Assembly: GCA_905339275.1 (NCBI GenBank)
Contig: CAJPFK010000038.1
Location: 186,001 to 250,000 of the forward strand
Source: Methylophilaceae bacterium
GTDB taxonomy: Bacteria; Pseudomonadota; Gammaproteobacteria; Burkholderiales; Methylophilaceae
Length of the DNA stretch: 64,000 nucleotides
Direction of reading: 5' to 3'
In this document: positions 9,985-22,664 of the stretch, in pieces
Numbering within the stretch: position 1 is the stretch's first letter
Layout of the letters: the number at the start of each line of letters is the position of its first letter
The notes under the pieces: generated by a model
What the model was told of the DNA's origin: nothing
Seen by the model: the letters and a program-made list of their open reading frames with translations, nothing else
The model's database searches: none
Made by a program: the position numbers and the translations under genes

Positions 9985-10986
9985 ATGAAAATCTCGTTAT
10001 CCAGTTTTCGCAGTTACCTGAATGACTGCGCCGTCATTGGCCTGGGGCTTATCCTGCTGAGCATCGGGCTCTCGCTGAGAGCCGAGGAAAAGGAACTGCC
10101 GGCGATAGATGAAAAACAGGTGACGATGCATATCGCCGAACCGGAGCGCGACTCGGGTTATACCGTGGGCGACCTGCTGACCCGCGTCGTCACGCTTGAA
10201 CTGAAGAAACCGTACAAGCTGCTTGATACTTCGCTGCCCATCGTCGGCTACGAGAAACGCTACAAGGGTCAAATCATCGGCATCGAGTTGCGCGACATCA
10301 GGAAGCAGGAAAAAGAGGAATCGGACAGCACGGTTTACACCTTGCATCTCACCTATCAGGTATTCACCCGCAATGTCGTTGCCAAGCCGGCGTCCCTGCC
10401 CCCTGAGTTCGTCAAGGTTAAAGGTGAAAAAGACATCTATTCACTCCGTATTCCGAGCTGGAATTTCCGCATATCGCCGATTGCAGTTTTTGGCGAAGTC
10501 AAGCTCGAAACCGACATGAGCCCATTCCGCGGGCCCTTGTTGATGGATGACAGCGCTGAGCGGCTTGCGCTCAGAATTGCTGCAGTCATATTTGCACTAT
10601 CCGCGCTCGGCTTACTTTACGTATTGGGCGCCCATGCCTGGCTGCCTCGCATGGGCGGGCCGTTCGCACGCGCCTATCGCGACTTGAAGAAACTGCCGCA
10701 TTCCGATGAAGGGCTCAAACAGGCAGTCACGCGCGTGCACCAGGCGTTCAATCTGTCGGCAGGCAATAGCGTATTTGCCGATACGCTGGATCAGTTCCTG
10801 GAAAAGAAACCTGCATTTTCGGCCATCCGGGGAGAAATCGAGCAATTCTTCAACCTGTCGCGCCAGGTGTTTTTCGAACCGAAAGCCGCGCATCAGATCA
10901 GCGGGCAGCCGCAGGAGTGGCTGCGTAAATTCAGCCGCCGCTGCCGTGATTGCGAACGTGGACTGAGCCCCGGGAAACAGGCTTAA
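9985..10986 (+). CDS. mxaA: Methanol dehydrogenase accessory protein MxaA (copy 1)
   Basis: 333 residues. N-terminal signal/anchor segment (VIGLGLILLSIGLSL, residues about 16-30), a periplasmic beta-rich region, a second membrane span (about 196-217, FALSALGLLYVLGAHAW) and a cytoplasmic tail ending in CRDCERGL. Both MxaA copies keep this C-terminal CxxC element. Family knowledge ties MxaA to calcium insertion or assembly of methanol dehydrogenase. Start ATG 9985 is 4 bp after the mxaS stop. A longer upstream frame exists only as an overlap with mxaS. Confidence 0.8.
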   Translation: MKISLSSFRSYLNDCAVIGLGLILLSIGLSLRAEEKELPAIDEKQVTMHIAEPERDSGYTVGDLLTRVVTLELKKPYKLLDTSLPIVGYEKRYKGQIIGIELRDIRKQEKEESDSTVYTLHLTYQVFTRNVVAKPASLPPEFVKVKGEKDIYSLRIPSWNFRISPIAVFGEVKLETDMSPFRGPLLMDDSAERLALRIAAVIFALSALGLLYVLGAHAWLPRMGGPFARAYRDLKKLPHSDEGLKQAVTRVHQAFNLSAGNSVFADTLDQFLEKKPAFSAIRGEIEQFFNLSRQVFFEPKAAHQISGQPQEWLRKFSRRCRDCERGLSPGKQA

Positions 10987-10989
10987 CCC

Positions 10990-11976
10990 ATGAGCTTTGC
11001 CAATCCTTATGTTCTCTGGCTGTTGCCGCTGGCCATCCTGCCGTTGCTGCTGGAACGCACGCACAGCCGCAGTTACTCCTGGGTGGACATGCTGCCCGGC
11101 GACCCGCTCTCCGACATTCTCGCCATATTCCTCAAGCTGCTGGCCGTCATTGCCTTGCTGTTCATCGTGCTCGGCCTCGCCTCTCCCCAAACACCGGAAC
11201 AGCATATCGAGAAAACCGGGATGGGGGCACAGATCGCACTCGTACTCGACCGCAGCGCCAGCATGGATGACCCATTCTCGGGTGCCGGGCAAGGCGGCAG
11301 AGTCGGCGAGACGAAATCGGCCGCGGCCAGCCGGCTGCTTACCGACTTCATCAAGGAGCGCGACAACGACCTGATCGGCCTGATTACCTTCAGCAATTCC
11401 GCCATGCACGTGCTGCCGCTGACCGACAACCGCGAAGCAGTGCTGGCGGCAGTCCGGGCAACAGCCGGGACCGCCCTGTTCCAGACCAACATCGGCAGCG
11501 GCCTCTCCAGCGGTGCGGGGCTGTTCGAGAAAATGCCGAATTCGGGCTCACGGGCGATTATTCTGGTCTCGGATGGCGCCGGGCGGGTCAGTGCCGATGT
11601 GCAGCAGAAGGTACGCGACTGGCTGGACCGGCTGGATGTCGGCCTCTACTGGATCGTCCTCAAGCAACCCGGCGGGCTAAGCATTTTCGATGAAAGCTAT
11701 GTTCCGCCGGAAGACCAGCCGCTGCCTCCGGTAATCGAGCTGTATGAATACTTCAAGACACTGAAGACTTCGTTCAATGCCTATGAAGCGGATGATCCGG
11801 GCTCGCTGGAAAAGGCTATCGACGACATCAACCAGAAAGAAAAGAAACCGATCAGTTATCTGGAAAAAATCCCGGGCAAGAACTATAGCCGGCACTGCTT
11901 CATCATTGCCGCATTGATGATTGCCTTATTACTGGGCGTAAAATATTTGGAGGTGCGGACATGGCACTCAGCGTAA
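10990..11976 (+). CDS. mxaC: vWA membrane protein MxaC (copy 1)
   Basis: 328-residue BatA-like protein: two N-terminal membrane segments (about residues 8-22 and 43-64), a vWA domain with a complete MIDAS motif DRSAS at 87-91 and later conserved TFSNSAMHVLPLT and LVSDGAGR segments, and a C-terminal membrane segment (about 302-318). The topology places the vWA domain in the periplasm, where methanol dehydrogenase resides. The start is 3 bp after the mxaA stop, and the 3' end overlaps mxaK by 16 bp. Confidence 0.84.
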   Translation: MSFANPYVLWLLPLAILPLLLERTHSRSYSWVDMLPGDPLSDILAIFLKLLAVIALLFIVLGLASPQTPEQHIEKTGMGAQIALVLDRSASMDDPFSGAGQGGRVGETKSAAASRLLTDFIKERDNDLIGLITFSNSAMHVLPLTDNREAVLAAVRATAGTALFQTNIGSGLSSGAGLFEKMPNSGSRAIILVSDGAGRVSADVQQKVRDWLDRLDVGLYWIVLKQPGGLSIFDESYVPPEDQPLPPVIELYEYFKTLKTSFNAYEADDPGSLEKAIDDINQKEKKPISYLEKIPGKNYSRHCFIIAALMIALLLGVKYLEVRTWHSA

Positions 11977-12497
11977 AAAAAGTCACGTGGACACTCACGG
12001 TATTTGCCATTGCGAGCGCGGCAACTGCGCTATATGAATGGAACCGGATCGGGCAGATCGATGCCTTCAACCGGGCCATCCTCTCGGCAAAAACACCGGA
12101 AACCGACAAACAGAGCTATGAGGCAAAATTCTCCACTGCATACTGGCTGGCCAGGAACGAGCGCTACAAGGAAGCCACCCTGCTATTCCTTCAACTGGCC
12201 GAATCGGGCGATAACAACAAACGCTCTGCCGTGCAGCACAACCTCGGCAATATTTTCTTTTTGCGCGGCCTCGCCATCAACGGCAACAGCATGACCGTGC
12301 GCAACGAAACCGAGTATCTGTTCAGGCAGGCAAAAGGGGCTTATGTGCAGTCGGTCAAACTGGACAACAGCCATTGGGATACGCGGCACAACCTTGACCG
12401 GGTAATCGGCATGCTGCCGGACACACCGACACCGGGCGTAGGCGAATCGGACACCCCGGGCCTCATCATGGGCAATATTCCGGTAGGACTGCCCTGA
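11961..12497 (+). CDS. mxaK: Accessory protein MxaK (copy 1)
   Basis: 178-residue membrane-anchored protein: one N-terminal membrane segment (about residues 10-26), the RIGQIDAFNRAI stretch, then helical TPR-like repeats (YWLARNERYKEATLLFLQLA; HNLGNIFFLRGLA; VKLDNSHWDTRHNL). Both copies end in a near-identical tail (GLIMGNIPVGLP here). It starts inside the 3' end of mxaC, which indicates translational coupling. Role inferred from position between the two vWA proteins of the mxa block; biochemical function unknown. Confidence 0.8.
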   Translation: MALSVKKVTWTLTVFAIASAATALYEWNRIGQIDAFNRAILSAKTPETDKQSYEAKFSTAYWLARNERYKEATLLFLQLAESGDNNKRSAVQHNLGNIFFLRGLAINGNSMTVRNETEYLFRQAKGAYVQSVKLDNSHWDTRHNLDRVIGMLPDTPTPGVGESDTPGLIMGNIPVGLP

Positions 12498-12499
12498 AC

Positions 12500-13507
12500 A
12501 TGAAATACTTCCATCATTTGCGCAGGTACCTGGTACACAGGCGCGATGCGACGCTGCTGCTGTCTGCATTCCTGTTGCTCGTCATCGCGCTCTTCCAGCC
12601 GAGCATACCGGTCAAGCGCAATATCTACAGCTATATCCTGGTCGCGGACATTTCACAAAGCATGAACGTGCAGGACATGGGGACGGAAAGCAAACCCGTC
12701 ACGCGTATCGCGCATACTCAGAAAATGATGCATGAAGTCGTTTCTGCCATGCCGTGCGGCACCAGGGTGAGCATCGGCCTGTTTGCCGGCGTCAGCGTGG
12801 CGGCGATGTATACCCCGATCGAGGTCTGCAGAAACTTTGCAGCAATACAGGACACCATCGACCATCTTGACTGGCGCTCCGGTTGGTCCGGCAATAGCCG
12901 CATTCGCGAAAGCATGCTGACACTGGCGCAAGTGCTGCGCTCCTTCCCCGAGCCTGCCCAGGTCGTTTATTTTACCGACGGTGAAGAAGCGCCTCGTCTT
13001 CACGCCTTCAATACGCGGGACCTGAGCGAATTTCAGGGCGGCAAGGATTGGCTGTTTGTCGGCATAGGCAGCGACAAAGGCACGCCTATTCCCAAGCTGG
13101 ATGAAAAGAACCAGTTGATCGGTTATTGGTCCGGCGATAGTTTTGCAATGCAGCCGGGGATCGCGCAGATATCGGAATCCAACATCGGAACCCGCGACGA
13201 TAACGTGGCAGGCGGGGAAAATGACCGCTACCTGTCAAAACTCGACGAAGAGTACCTGAAATCGCTTGCCAAAGAAATCAGCGCCAATTATGTGCGCGGC
13301 AATAATCTGCAAGGCATCCTTTCCGCCATGAAAAAGCAGCAGCCTGCCAGGCGGGATATTGCTCCCTTCGCCATCGACTGGATCCTGGCGGCTATTGCAG
13401 GCGCACTCCTGTTACTGGCTTACTTCCCGCGGCATCCCTTGCAGTCTGCACGCGAACAATTGAGCAGGCTCGGGCGCAAACGTCAGCCTGCCGTATCTCC
13501 GGAATAA
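12500..13507 (+). CDS. mxaL: vWA membrane protein MxaL (copy 1)
   Basis: 335-residue BatB-like vWA protein with membrane segments at about residues 17-34 and 293-311. It has an intact MIDAS motif DISQS (50-54) and the FTDGEEAPRLHAFN segment typical of MxaL. It lies 2 bp after mxaK, ends the cluster, and overlaps the convergent ygfX gene by 25 bp at the 3' ends. No mxaD or other mxa gene follows. Confidence 0.84.
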   Translation: MKYFHHLRRYLVHRRDATLLLSAFLLLVIALFQPSIPVKRNIYSYILVADISQSMNVQDMGTESKPVTRIAHTQKMMHEVVSAMPCGTRVSIGLFAGVSVAAMYTPIEVCRNFAAIQDTIDHLDWRSGWSGNSRIRESMLTLAQVLRSFPEPAQVVYFTDGEEAPRLHAFNTRDLSEFQGGKDWLFVGIGSDKGTPIPKLDEKNQLIGYWSGDSFAMQPGIAQISESNIGTRDDNVAGGENDRYLSKLDEEYLKSLAKEISANYVRGNNLQGILSAMKKQQPARRDIAPFAIDWILAAIAGALLLLAYFPRHPLQSAREQLSRLGRKRQPAVSPE

Positions 13508-13965
13508 TTTTCGGCGGATTGTTGCCTGGCAGCGCCCCACCGGAGCCAGACGCGCAGTTGACGAAAGCTTTCCGGCTCCACATTGTCCGGCAGCAATATC
13601 AGGGTAATACGTTTACCTTCGTCCAAAGACCGAAGGTTCAATACCGTCAAATAGGCTGCAATAAAGCTGCTTTCCAGCACTTTGACATCAACCGTCTCAC
13701 CATTCCTGCATGTCAGTTGCAACTCCGCCTGGCCATTCAGGTCCAGCCGGGCCGGCGATACAGGCAGCGAAAGCAGCGCATCGCGCCTGATGTAATGGAC
13801 AGCAGCCGCAGCAACCGGCAAGAACAGCAGGGCTTTCAAAACCACGGGGATGGGCAGCAGCCATGGAATCACCATGGCCAGAAAACCTGCTGAACCCAGA
13901 ATACCTGCAAGTGCGGATGAAGGCCGCAGACTAAGATGGATCGGCTTGGCGCTATAATACGGCAA
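13483..13965 (-). CDS. YgfX-like membrane protein
   Basis: 160 residues. An N-terminal basic stretch is followed by two close hydrophobic segments (about residues 18-38 and 40-57) and a soluble C-terminal part with WLRWGAA near the end, the pattern of YgfX/CptA proteins. It is divergent from ygfZ 39 bp away, and ygfX and ygfZ are also neighbours in enterobacteria, which supports the call. YgfX has been described as a toxin affecting cell division proteins with SdhE/YgfY as partner; no sdhE-like gene is in the window. Sequence similarity is modest. Confidence 0.6.
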   Translation of the reverse strand: MPYYSAKPIHLSLRPSSALAGILGSAGFLAMVIPWLLPIPVVLKALLFLPVAAAAVHYIRRDALLSLPVSPARLDLNGQAELQLTCRNGETVDVKVLESSFIAAYLTVLNLRSLDEGKRITLILLPDNVEPESFRQLRVWLRWGAARQQSAENYSGDTAG

Positions 13966-14004
13966 TGAATTTCCCTGAACCCAAGATAAGCGGATTATTT
14001 CAAC

Positions 14005-15030
14005 ATGACACAGTGGCAGACCTATTTAAATAGCCTGAAGGCCGAGATCGCCGACGGCCAAGTCCTGCATTTTGGCAATCCCGAGGCCGAGTTGCAAGCA
14101 GCAGCGACAGGCAACGTGCTGGCCGACCTCTCTCACCTCGGCCTGTTGCAGGTCGAAGGTGACGACCGTATCGCTTTTTTGCAGGGGCAAGTCACCAACG
14201 ACATCAAGCTGCTGGACGGCAGCAACAGTCACTATACGGGGCAATGCAATCCCAAGGGCCGCATGCTGGCCCTGTTCCTGGCGTTCGCCCATCACGATTA
14301 CATCCACCTGCAACTCAATCGCCAATTGCTGGAACCGATCATGAAGCGGCTGAAGATGTATGTGCTGAGGTCCAAGGTCGCCATTACCGACGTGTCGGAC
14401 AGCATCGTGCGCATGGGCTTTGCCGGTGCGCAGGCAGAAGGCATCCTGCAGGGCGTCTTTACCCGGGTGCCGCAACAGGATTATGCACTGGCCAGCCTTG
14501 ATAAGGCCGTATTGATCCGCCTGCCCGGAAGCACGCCCAGATATGAAATCCTTGCGCAGCCTGAATATGCAGAAGAGATCTGGTCTGCGCTTGACGCGCA
14601 CGCCAGCCTCGTTGGCAAACCCTGCTGGGACTGGCTTGAGATACAGGCCGGCATTCCGGATATCGCGCCAGCCACACAGGAAGCATTCGTACCGCAGATG
14701 ATCAATCTCGATGCGCTGGGCGGCATCAACTTCAAGAAAGGCTGCTATACCGGCCAGGAAATCGTGGCGCGCACGCATTACCTGGGCAAGGTCAAGCGCC
14801 GCACCCATCTTGCGCATATCGACGGCAACAGCCAGCCAGCCGCTGGCGACGAAGTGCAGGATACTGCCGGCATTGCCGGGCAGATCGTGCGCAGCGCCCC
14901 GCATCCGGCCGGCGGCTACGATGTGCTGGCGGAACTGCGGCTGGAAAGCGTGGAAGCCGGGCCGCTGTCCTGGCACGAGACACCGCTGGTCATCCAGCCC
15001 TTGCCTTATTCTCTAGAACGGCAGAAATAG
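14005..15030 (+). CDS. ygfZ: Folate-binding protein YgfZ (Fe-S cluster and tRNA modification factor)
   Basis: 341-residue GcvT-like protein using tetrahydrofolate to support enzymes with [4Fe-4S] clusters such as MiaB. The family signature K-G-C-Y-x-G-Q-E is present as KKGCYTGQEIVARTHYLGKVKRR, with the key cysteine at residue 247. N-terminal GcvT-fold motifs include ADLSHLGLLQVEG and FLQGQVTNDI. iscX at 30.5 kb is the only other Fe-S assembly gene seen here. Confidence 0.93.
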   Translation: MTQWQTYLNSLKAEIADGQVLHFGNPEAELQAAATGNVLADLSHLGLLQVEGDDRIAFLQGQVTNDIKLLDGSNSHYTGQCNPKGRMLALFLAFAHHDYIHLQLNRQLLEPIMKRLKMYVLRSKVAITDVSDSIVRMGFAGAQAEGILQGVFTRVPQQDYALASLDKAVLIRLPGSTPRYEILAQPEYAEEIWSALDAHASLVGKPCWDWLEIQAGIPDIAPATQEAFVPQMINLDALGGINFKKGCYTGQEIVARTHYLGKVKRRTHLAHIDGNSQPAAGDEVQDTAGIAGQIVRSAPHPAGGYDVLAELRLESVEAGPLSWHETPLVIQPLPYSLERQK

Positions 15031-15069
15031 CAACTTAGTTGCATTTCTGGCAGCAACTGCTTTATAATT

Positions 15070-15088
15070 GATAATGATTATCATTTAT
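15070..15088 (+). promoter_or_regulatory. Fur box in front of a truncated TonB-dependent receptor
   Basis: The 19-mer starts GATAATGATTATCATTTAT and matches the Fur consensus at 15 of 19 positions by eye, including an unbroken GATAATGAT and ATCATT. It lies 40 bp after ygfZ and directly before the receptor remnant. It implies iron-repressed transcription of whatever follows, now a pseudogene and the redoxin at 16108. Confidence 0.7.
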
Positions 15089-15099
15089 AAAGCAAACGA

Positions 15100-16111
15100 A
15101 ATATTTCCACGCAGGCCTGAACTACCGCTTTGAAGACTTGCGCAGCCACGGATTTTCCGCAGCGAACAACGCCAACGTCAAAGGGGTGGATAATTACCGT
15201 TATCGCACCCCCGCCGTATTTCTCCAGGCCTACCGGACCTACCTGGAAGACCGGCTGGAACTCAATGGGTCAATCAGGCTGGACCGCCACAATGTCTTTG
15301 GCAGCATCGCATCGCCACGCCTGAATGCGCTGTATCACCATACGGACGAGGTCAGCAGCCGTTTCAGCATCGGGCGCGGCTTTCGCGCGCCTACCAGTTT
15401 CTTTGAGCAGGACCACGGTATTCTTGATGATATCCGCATCATCCGCATGCTGGACAAGCCGGGAAAATCCGACAACCTGAGTTATGCCCTGAGTTATGCC
15501 GATGAGCGCCTGGCCGTCACCAGCTCCTACAACTACAACCGTATCCACCATATGGCAACGCTGACGCCCGGCGTCGCCGATCCGGCAGGCAGCACACCCT
15601 GTTCGAGAATTCGCCGCATACAGTCGCGGTGCAAGGCGTGGATATCAATATGTCCTACCAGCTTACGCCGAGCACCGTGGTCAGCCTCGGCGGCGAGCGC
15701 TTTCATTATGCGTTTGCGCCCGGCACGCTGATTTTCTCCCGCCCCAAGGCCAGGGCGTTCTTCACCGTTGATTACGAGCGTGGCCCCTGGACTGCGTATC
15801 TGCGCCTCAACTGGACCGGTCCGCACGACCTGGCCAAGTTTTACGATTACGCGAACAACCCGCGCTACAACTTCGACGGCAGCCGCAAGCGCGACAAAAG
15901 CCCATCCTACTCCACTACCGACGTCAGGGCTGAGTACCAGTTCAACCAGCGGTTGGCCCTGTATGCAGGGGCCAACAACCTGTTCGACTTCAAGCAGACC
16001 GACCATGAAAATTTTCTATGGATAGACGGCGCGGGCGGCATAGATTTTACGCACCTGTGGGGCCCCGGACGTGGACGTTACCTTTACACGGGTCTCAAAA
16101 TTTCCTTATGA
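15100..16111 (+). pseudogene. TonB-dependent receptor remnant (C-terminal barrel only, frameshifted)
   Basis: The conceptual product begins in mid-protein (HAGLNYRFEDLRSHG from about 15108) and continues through beta-barrel strands (GRGFRAPTSFFEQDHG; AGANNLFDFKQTDHENF) to a typical outer-membrane C-terminus ending TGLKISL. Signal peptide, TonB box and plug domain are missing: an in-frame stop at 15075-15077 lies inside the Fur box and no ATG follows, so hundreds of codons have been deleted between promoter and barrel. A one-base deletion near 15588-15590 shifts the frame from the 15138 phase to the 15629 phase. Its stop overlaps the ATG of the redoxin gene (ATGA), so the two were once an operon. 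The original substrate cannot be read from the remnant. Confidence 0.82.
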
Positions 16112-16569
16112 AATACATGCGCCTGCTGCTGGCCGCTATGCTGGGCTTCCCCGCCTATGCCGGGGAAGCCTGGGATTTTCACTTGCCTGCGCTGGATGGC
16201 AGCTGTTTCGTTCAGCTTCGGCATGCGGCCAAGCCTGCCCTGGTCAACTTCTGGGGCGTGGATTGCCCGCCCTGCGTGCATGAACTGCCCGCCATAGACG
16301 ATTTTGCCGCCTTGCATCCAGGCTGGAGCATCTGGCTGGTCAATACCGACACTGCGCCGCTGGCACAGCGCTTTCTTGAGCAACACCCGGTACGGTCCAC
16401 CGTATTACGGCCAGGCATGAATGTAAGCGGCCTTATGCGGGCTGTGGGCAACCGCATAGGCGCATTGCCGTTTACGGTGGTCGTTGATAGTCAGGACAAC
16501 ATCTGCTTCAGGAAAACCGGGGCACTTGGGCAGCAGGATTTTGCCCATATGCAGCAGACCTGCCGCTGA
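16108..16569 (+). CDS. TlpA-like periplasmic thioredoxin-fold protein
   Basis: 153 residues with a signal peptide (MKYMRLLLAAMLGFPAYA, cleavage after AYA) and a thioredoxin fold with active site Cys53-Pro-Pro-Cys56 in NFWGVDCPPCVHELP. A later GALPFTVVVD segment supplies the cis-proline loop. Probably a periplasmic thiol-disulfide reductase or redoxin of the TlpA/ResA group. It starts inside the stop codon of the receptor pseudogene, so it probably belonged to an iron-regulated receptor operon and may still be expressed from the Fur-box promoter. Confidence 0.8.
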   Translation: MKYMRLLLAAMLGFPAYAGEAWDFHLPALDGSCFVQLRHAAKPALVNFWGVDCPPCVHELPAIDDFAALHPGWSIWLVNTDTAPLAQRFLEQHPVRSTVLRPGMNVSGLMRAVGNRIGALPFTVVVDSQDNICFRKTGALGQQDFAHMQQTCR

Positions 16570-16635
16570 AGCCAATAACTGGCATGAGCCGCCACGGTCG
16601 GAAGGCCGCTGCAGATGCTTGATCTGCCTTACGCC

Positions 16636-18090
16636 CTAAGCCAACTGGGAGCGGTTTCTGCCGGCGGCCTTGGCCTGGTAAAGTGCGCGATCGGCGCGAT
16701 CGATCAACACATCCATCACCTCGGACCTTTTCCACTCGGAAGCGCCGAAGCTGGCGGTAATCACCGGGTGCTGGCCATTGATGTTCAGTTGAAGCATCTC
16801 GATGGCCAGGCGAAGTTTCTCGGATAACTGCAGCGCATTCGCACCATCGCAATTCTTGAGCAGAATGAGGAATTCTTCGCCGCCCCAGCGGCAGAGAAAA
16901 TCGGATTCGCGCAGATTATCGCTCAATACATCAGCCACGGCCCGTATCACCGTATCGCCGGCTACGTGGCCGTACCTGTCGTTAATCTGCTTGAAATCAT
17001 CGATATCCAGCAAAAGCAGCGACAGCGCTTCGTCATTGCGTCTGGCATCATGCATGAAGGTTCTGGAAACCACCTCGAATGCCTGGCGATTCGGCAATTG
17101 TGTAAGCAAATCGGAGGTTGCCATTAACTCCAGCTTGTCCTGATAGCGCCTGATCGTCATGGTGGTCATCAATAATGCAAAAGCCGTGATCACGGCACAG
17201 ATAATCAGGTTGAGATACAGTGTCTGGCGGATTTCCCTGACGGCTTCGTTTTCGTTTTTTTCCACGAACAGGTACCAGTTCAGCTCAGGGATGAACCGGA
17301 CATTCAGCAGAACCTCGTTTTCCTCATGCGTATATTGATACGACCCCGATGGCTTGCTCAGGATTTCGGATGCCACCGCATCCAGCCCGGGAAAGTCGTG
17401 AATACTGGAATCCACGGGCTGTACATGGTTACCGTACAACACGACCTTGCCCTGCTGGTCGACAAAATAAATATTACGCTGGTAGCGATCCTGATAGGTA
17501 TTGATCAGCGAACGTACCGCATCGACCGTTAAACCCACCCCGGTCGCCCCGATAAAATTGCCCTGGTAATCCAGTACCTTGTAGTTGATAAAAATGGTCA
17601 GCGCATTGTCATGCGCAGCATCCGGGTCAACATTGATCTCATAAGGCGTTTCCATCGTCCGGACGCGGAAGTACCAGGCATCCAGCTCATCTTTTTCATC
17701 GATGGTTTTGAGCAGGCCATCCGCATAGTAGTAGCGACGCGTATGGTCCGAGACGAAGAAGCTGCTGAACGTGCTGTAAGTCTCCTTCACCTCGCGAAGA
17801 TAGCGGCTGATCTTGTCCTCATCCTGCTCACCGGCCAGCACCCAGTCCCGAACAAAGGTATCGCTCGCCATCATGGAGGAAATGAAGATCGGGCGAATCA
17901 GGTCCTTCTGGATTTCGGAATAGACATTATCCGCGGTGAGCGGCAGCTCGCTCACCATGATGGATTGACGTATAGCGTTCCTGGAAACGTAGTAACTGGC
18001 GATGGAAGTTGCAAAGAAGCCGGCAAACAGCAGCAGGCACAAGACAAATATCAGCTTCCGTTTGCTGTTGGTAAATTCCTGCATGCTCAT
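16636..18090 (-). CDS. Diguanylate cyclase with periplasmic Cache-type sensor
   Basis: 484 residues. First membrane segment at about residues 12-33, a long periplasmic region (about 34-280) with Cache-domain features (FINYKVLDYQGNFIGATGVGLTVD), a second membrane segment (about 285-308), and a cytoplasmic GGDEF domain. The active site is GGEEF (about 403-407), and an RxxD inhibitory site (RESD, about 394-397) is present, so product feedback is expected. ATG 18090 (MSMQEF) is chosen because it starts just before the membrane segment; a longer frame overlaps ftsB. It lies 13 bp behind ftsB and may be read through from the eno-ftsB transcript. Confidence 0.88.
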   Translation of the reverse strand: MSMQEFTNSKRKLIFVLCLLLFAGFFATSIASYYVSRNAIRQSIMVSELPLTADNVYSEIQKDLIRPIFISSMMASDTFVRDWVLAGEQDEDKISRYLREVKETYSTFSSFFVSDHTRRYYYADGLLKTIDEKDELDAWYFRVRTMETPYEINVDPDAAHDNALTIFINYKVLDYQGNFIGATGVGLTVDAVRSLINTYQDRYQRNIYFVDQQGKVVLYGNHVQPVDSSIHDFPGLDAVASEILSKPSGSYQYTHEENEVLLNVRFIPELNWYLFVEKNENEAVREIRQTLYLNLIICAVITAFALLMTTMTIRRYQDKLELMATSDLLTQLPNRQAFEVVSRTFMHDARRNDEALSLLLLDIDDFKQINDRYGHVAGDTVIRAVADVLSDNLRESDFLCRWGGEEFLILLKNCDGANALQLSEKLRLAIEMLQLNINGQHPVITASFGASEWKRSEVMDVLIDRADRALYQAKAAGRNRSQLA

Positions 18091-18103
18091 TATTAGGGTC
18101 AGC

Positions 18104-18442
18104 CTAGTCGGGTTGGGCCGGGGGGGCGGATTGCCCCGGCTGGTTGGATACCGCCGCACCCTTTAACTGTTTCTCTTCCATGACCTGGTAGAAAACTTCG
18201 TCCTGCTTGATCATGCCGAGTTCGCTGCGGGCACGCTCCTCGATGGCGGCAAAGCCCTGCTTGAGATCGCGCACCTCCGCATCAACCGTTTCATTGCGTG
18301 CTTTCAACTCCTGATTCAGCTCTTTTTGCTGGCTGATCTGGCGATTCAGCTCCCACACCCGCAACCAGCTTCCCTTGCCGAGCCACAGGGGATACTGCAG
18401 CAGGGCAATGAAAAGCACGAAGATGAGGGTCAGTAAGCGCAC
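18104..18442 (-). CDS. ftsB: Cell division protein FtsB
   Basis: 112-residue bitopic divisome protein: short N-terminal cytoplasmic part, membrane helix (residues about 4-20), and a periplasmic coiled coil (about 30-75, with heptad-rich QISQQKELNQELKARNETVDAEV). The ERARSELGMIKQDEVFYQ segment is diagnostic of FtsB. It forms the FtsQLB complex. It follows eno by 29 bp; the eno-ftsB order is common across proteobacteria. The C-terminal tail is proline/glutamine-rich. Confidence 0.93.
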   Translation of the reverse strand: MRLLTLIFVLFIALLQYPLWLGKGSWLRVWELNRQISQQKELNQELKARNETVDAEVRDLKQGFAAIEERARSELGMIKQDEVFYQVMEEKQLKGAAVSNQPGQSAPPAQPD

Positions 18443-18471
18443 AAAATGGGAATAACGTAACTTCTCGAAAA

Positions 18472-19800
<1,329 letters not shown>

Positions 19801-19867
19801 TTACAAGGACAACACTGAATGAACGGCTACGCGGGCAAATCGCCAGGGGCTCATCCCGCTCGCCTAT

Positions 19868-20719
19868 TTATTCAGCGTTACCCAATGTACTTTCAATAAA
19901 ACCCGCTTTTTTTACCAGCTTGTCCAGATCAACCAGCACTTGCAGCAATTCCCGCATCCTTGGCAGCGGCCACGCATTCGGGCCGTCGGAAAGCGCTTTG
20001 GCCGGATCGGGATGCGTTTCCATGAACACGCCGGCAATGCCGCTGGCTACCGCGGCACGCGCCAGTACCGGAACGAATTCGCGCTGGCCACCGCTTTTAT
20101 CGCCCTGACCGCCGGGCTGTTGTACCGAGTGCGTCGCATCAAACACGACCGGGCAACCGGTTTCACGCATGATCGCCAGGCCGCGCATATCCGAAACCAG
20201 TGTGTTATAGCCGAAAGAAGCGCCACGCTCGCAGACCATGATGGTATCCGCGCCGCCATTGGCTTCCTTGGCCTTCTGCACCACCTGCTTCATGTCACCG
20301 GGCGCAAGAAACTGGCCCTTCTTGATATTGACCGGCTTACCGCATGTCGCGACCGCCGTAATGAAATCGGTCTGGCGGCAGAGAAATGCAGGCGTCTGCA
20401 AGACATCGACCACTGCTGCGACATAAGGTACCTGCGCTTCCGTGTGCACATCGGTCAGGATGGGGACGCCGATCTGGCTGCGTACTTCGTCCAGTATCTT
20501 CAAGCCCTCTTCCATGCCGAAACCGCGGAAAGTCTTGTTCGAGCTGCGATTGGCCTTGTCGTAGGAAGATTTGTAGATAAAGGGAATCCCCACGGCATCG
20601 GCAATCTCCTTCAACTGCCCGGCAGTATCGAGCGCCATTTGCTTCGACTCGATCACGCAAGGGCCGGCGATCAGGAATAACGGATGCTCGATACCGACAT
20701 CAAACCCGCAAAGCTTCAT
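19868..20719 (-). CDS. kdsA: 3-deoxy-8-phosphooctulonate synthase
   Basis: Condenses phosphoenolpyruvate with arabinose 5-phosphate to make Kdo 8-phosphate for lipopolysaccharide. 283 residues, family length. N-terminal [32 protein letters not shown] and DVHTEAQ motifs are intact. The ATG abuts the pyrG stop with no gap, showing tight coupling; eno, which makes its PEP substrate, follows 112 bp downstream. Confidence 0.97.
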   Translation of the reverse strand: MKLCGFDVGIEHPLFLIAGPCVIESKQMALDTAGQLKEIADAVGIPFIYKSSYDKANRSSNKTFRGFGMEEGLKILDEVRSQIGVPILTDVHTEAQVPYVAAVVDVLQTPAFLCRQTDFITAVATCGKPVNIKKGQFLAPGDMKQVVQKAKEANGGADTIMVCERGASFGYNTLVSDMRGLAIMRETGCPVVFDATHSVQQPGGQGDKSGGQREFVPVLARAAVASGIAGVFMETHPDPAKALSDGPNAWPLPRMRELLQVLVDLDKLVKKAGFIESTLGNAE

Positions 20720-22664
<1,945 letters not shown>

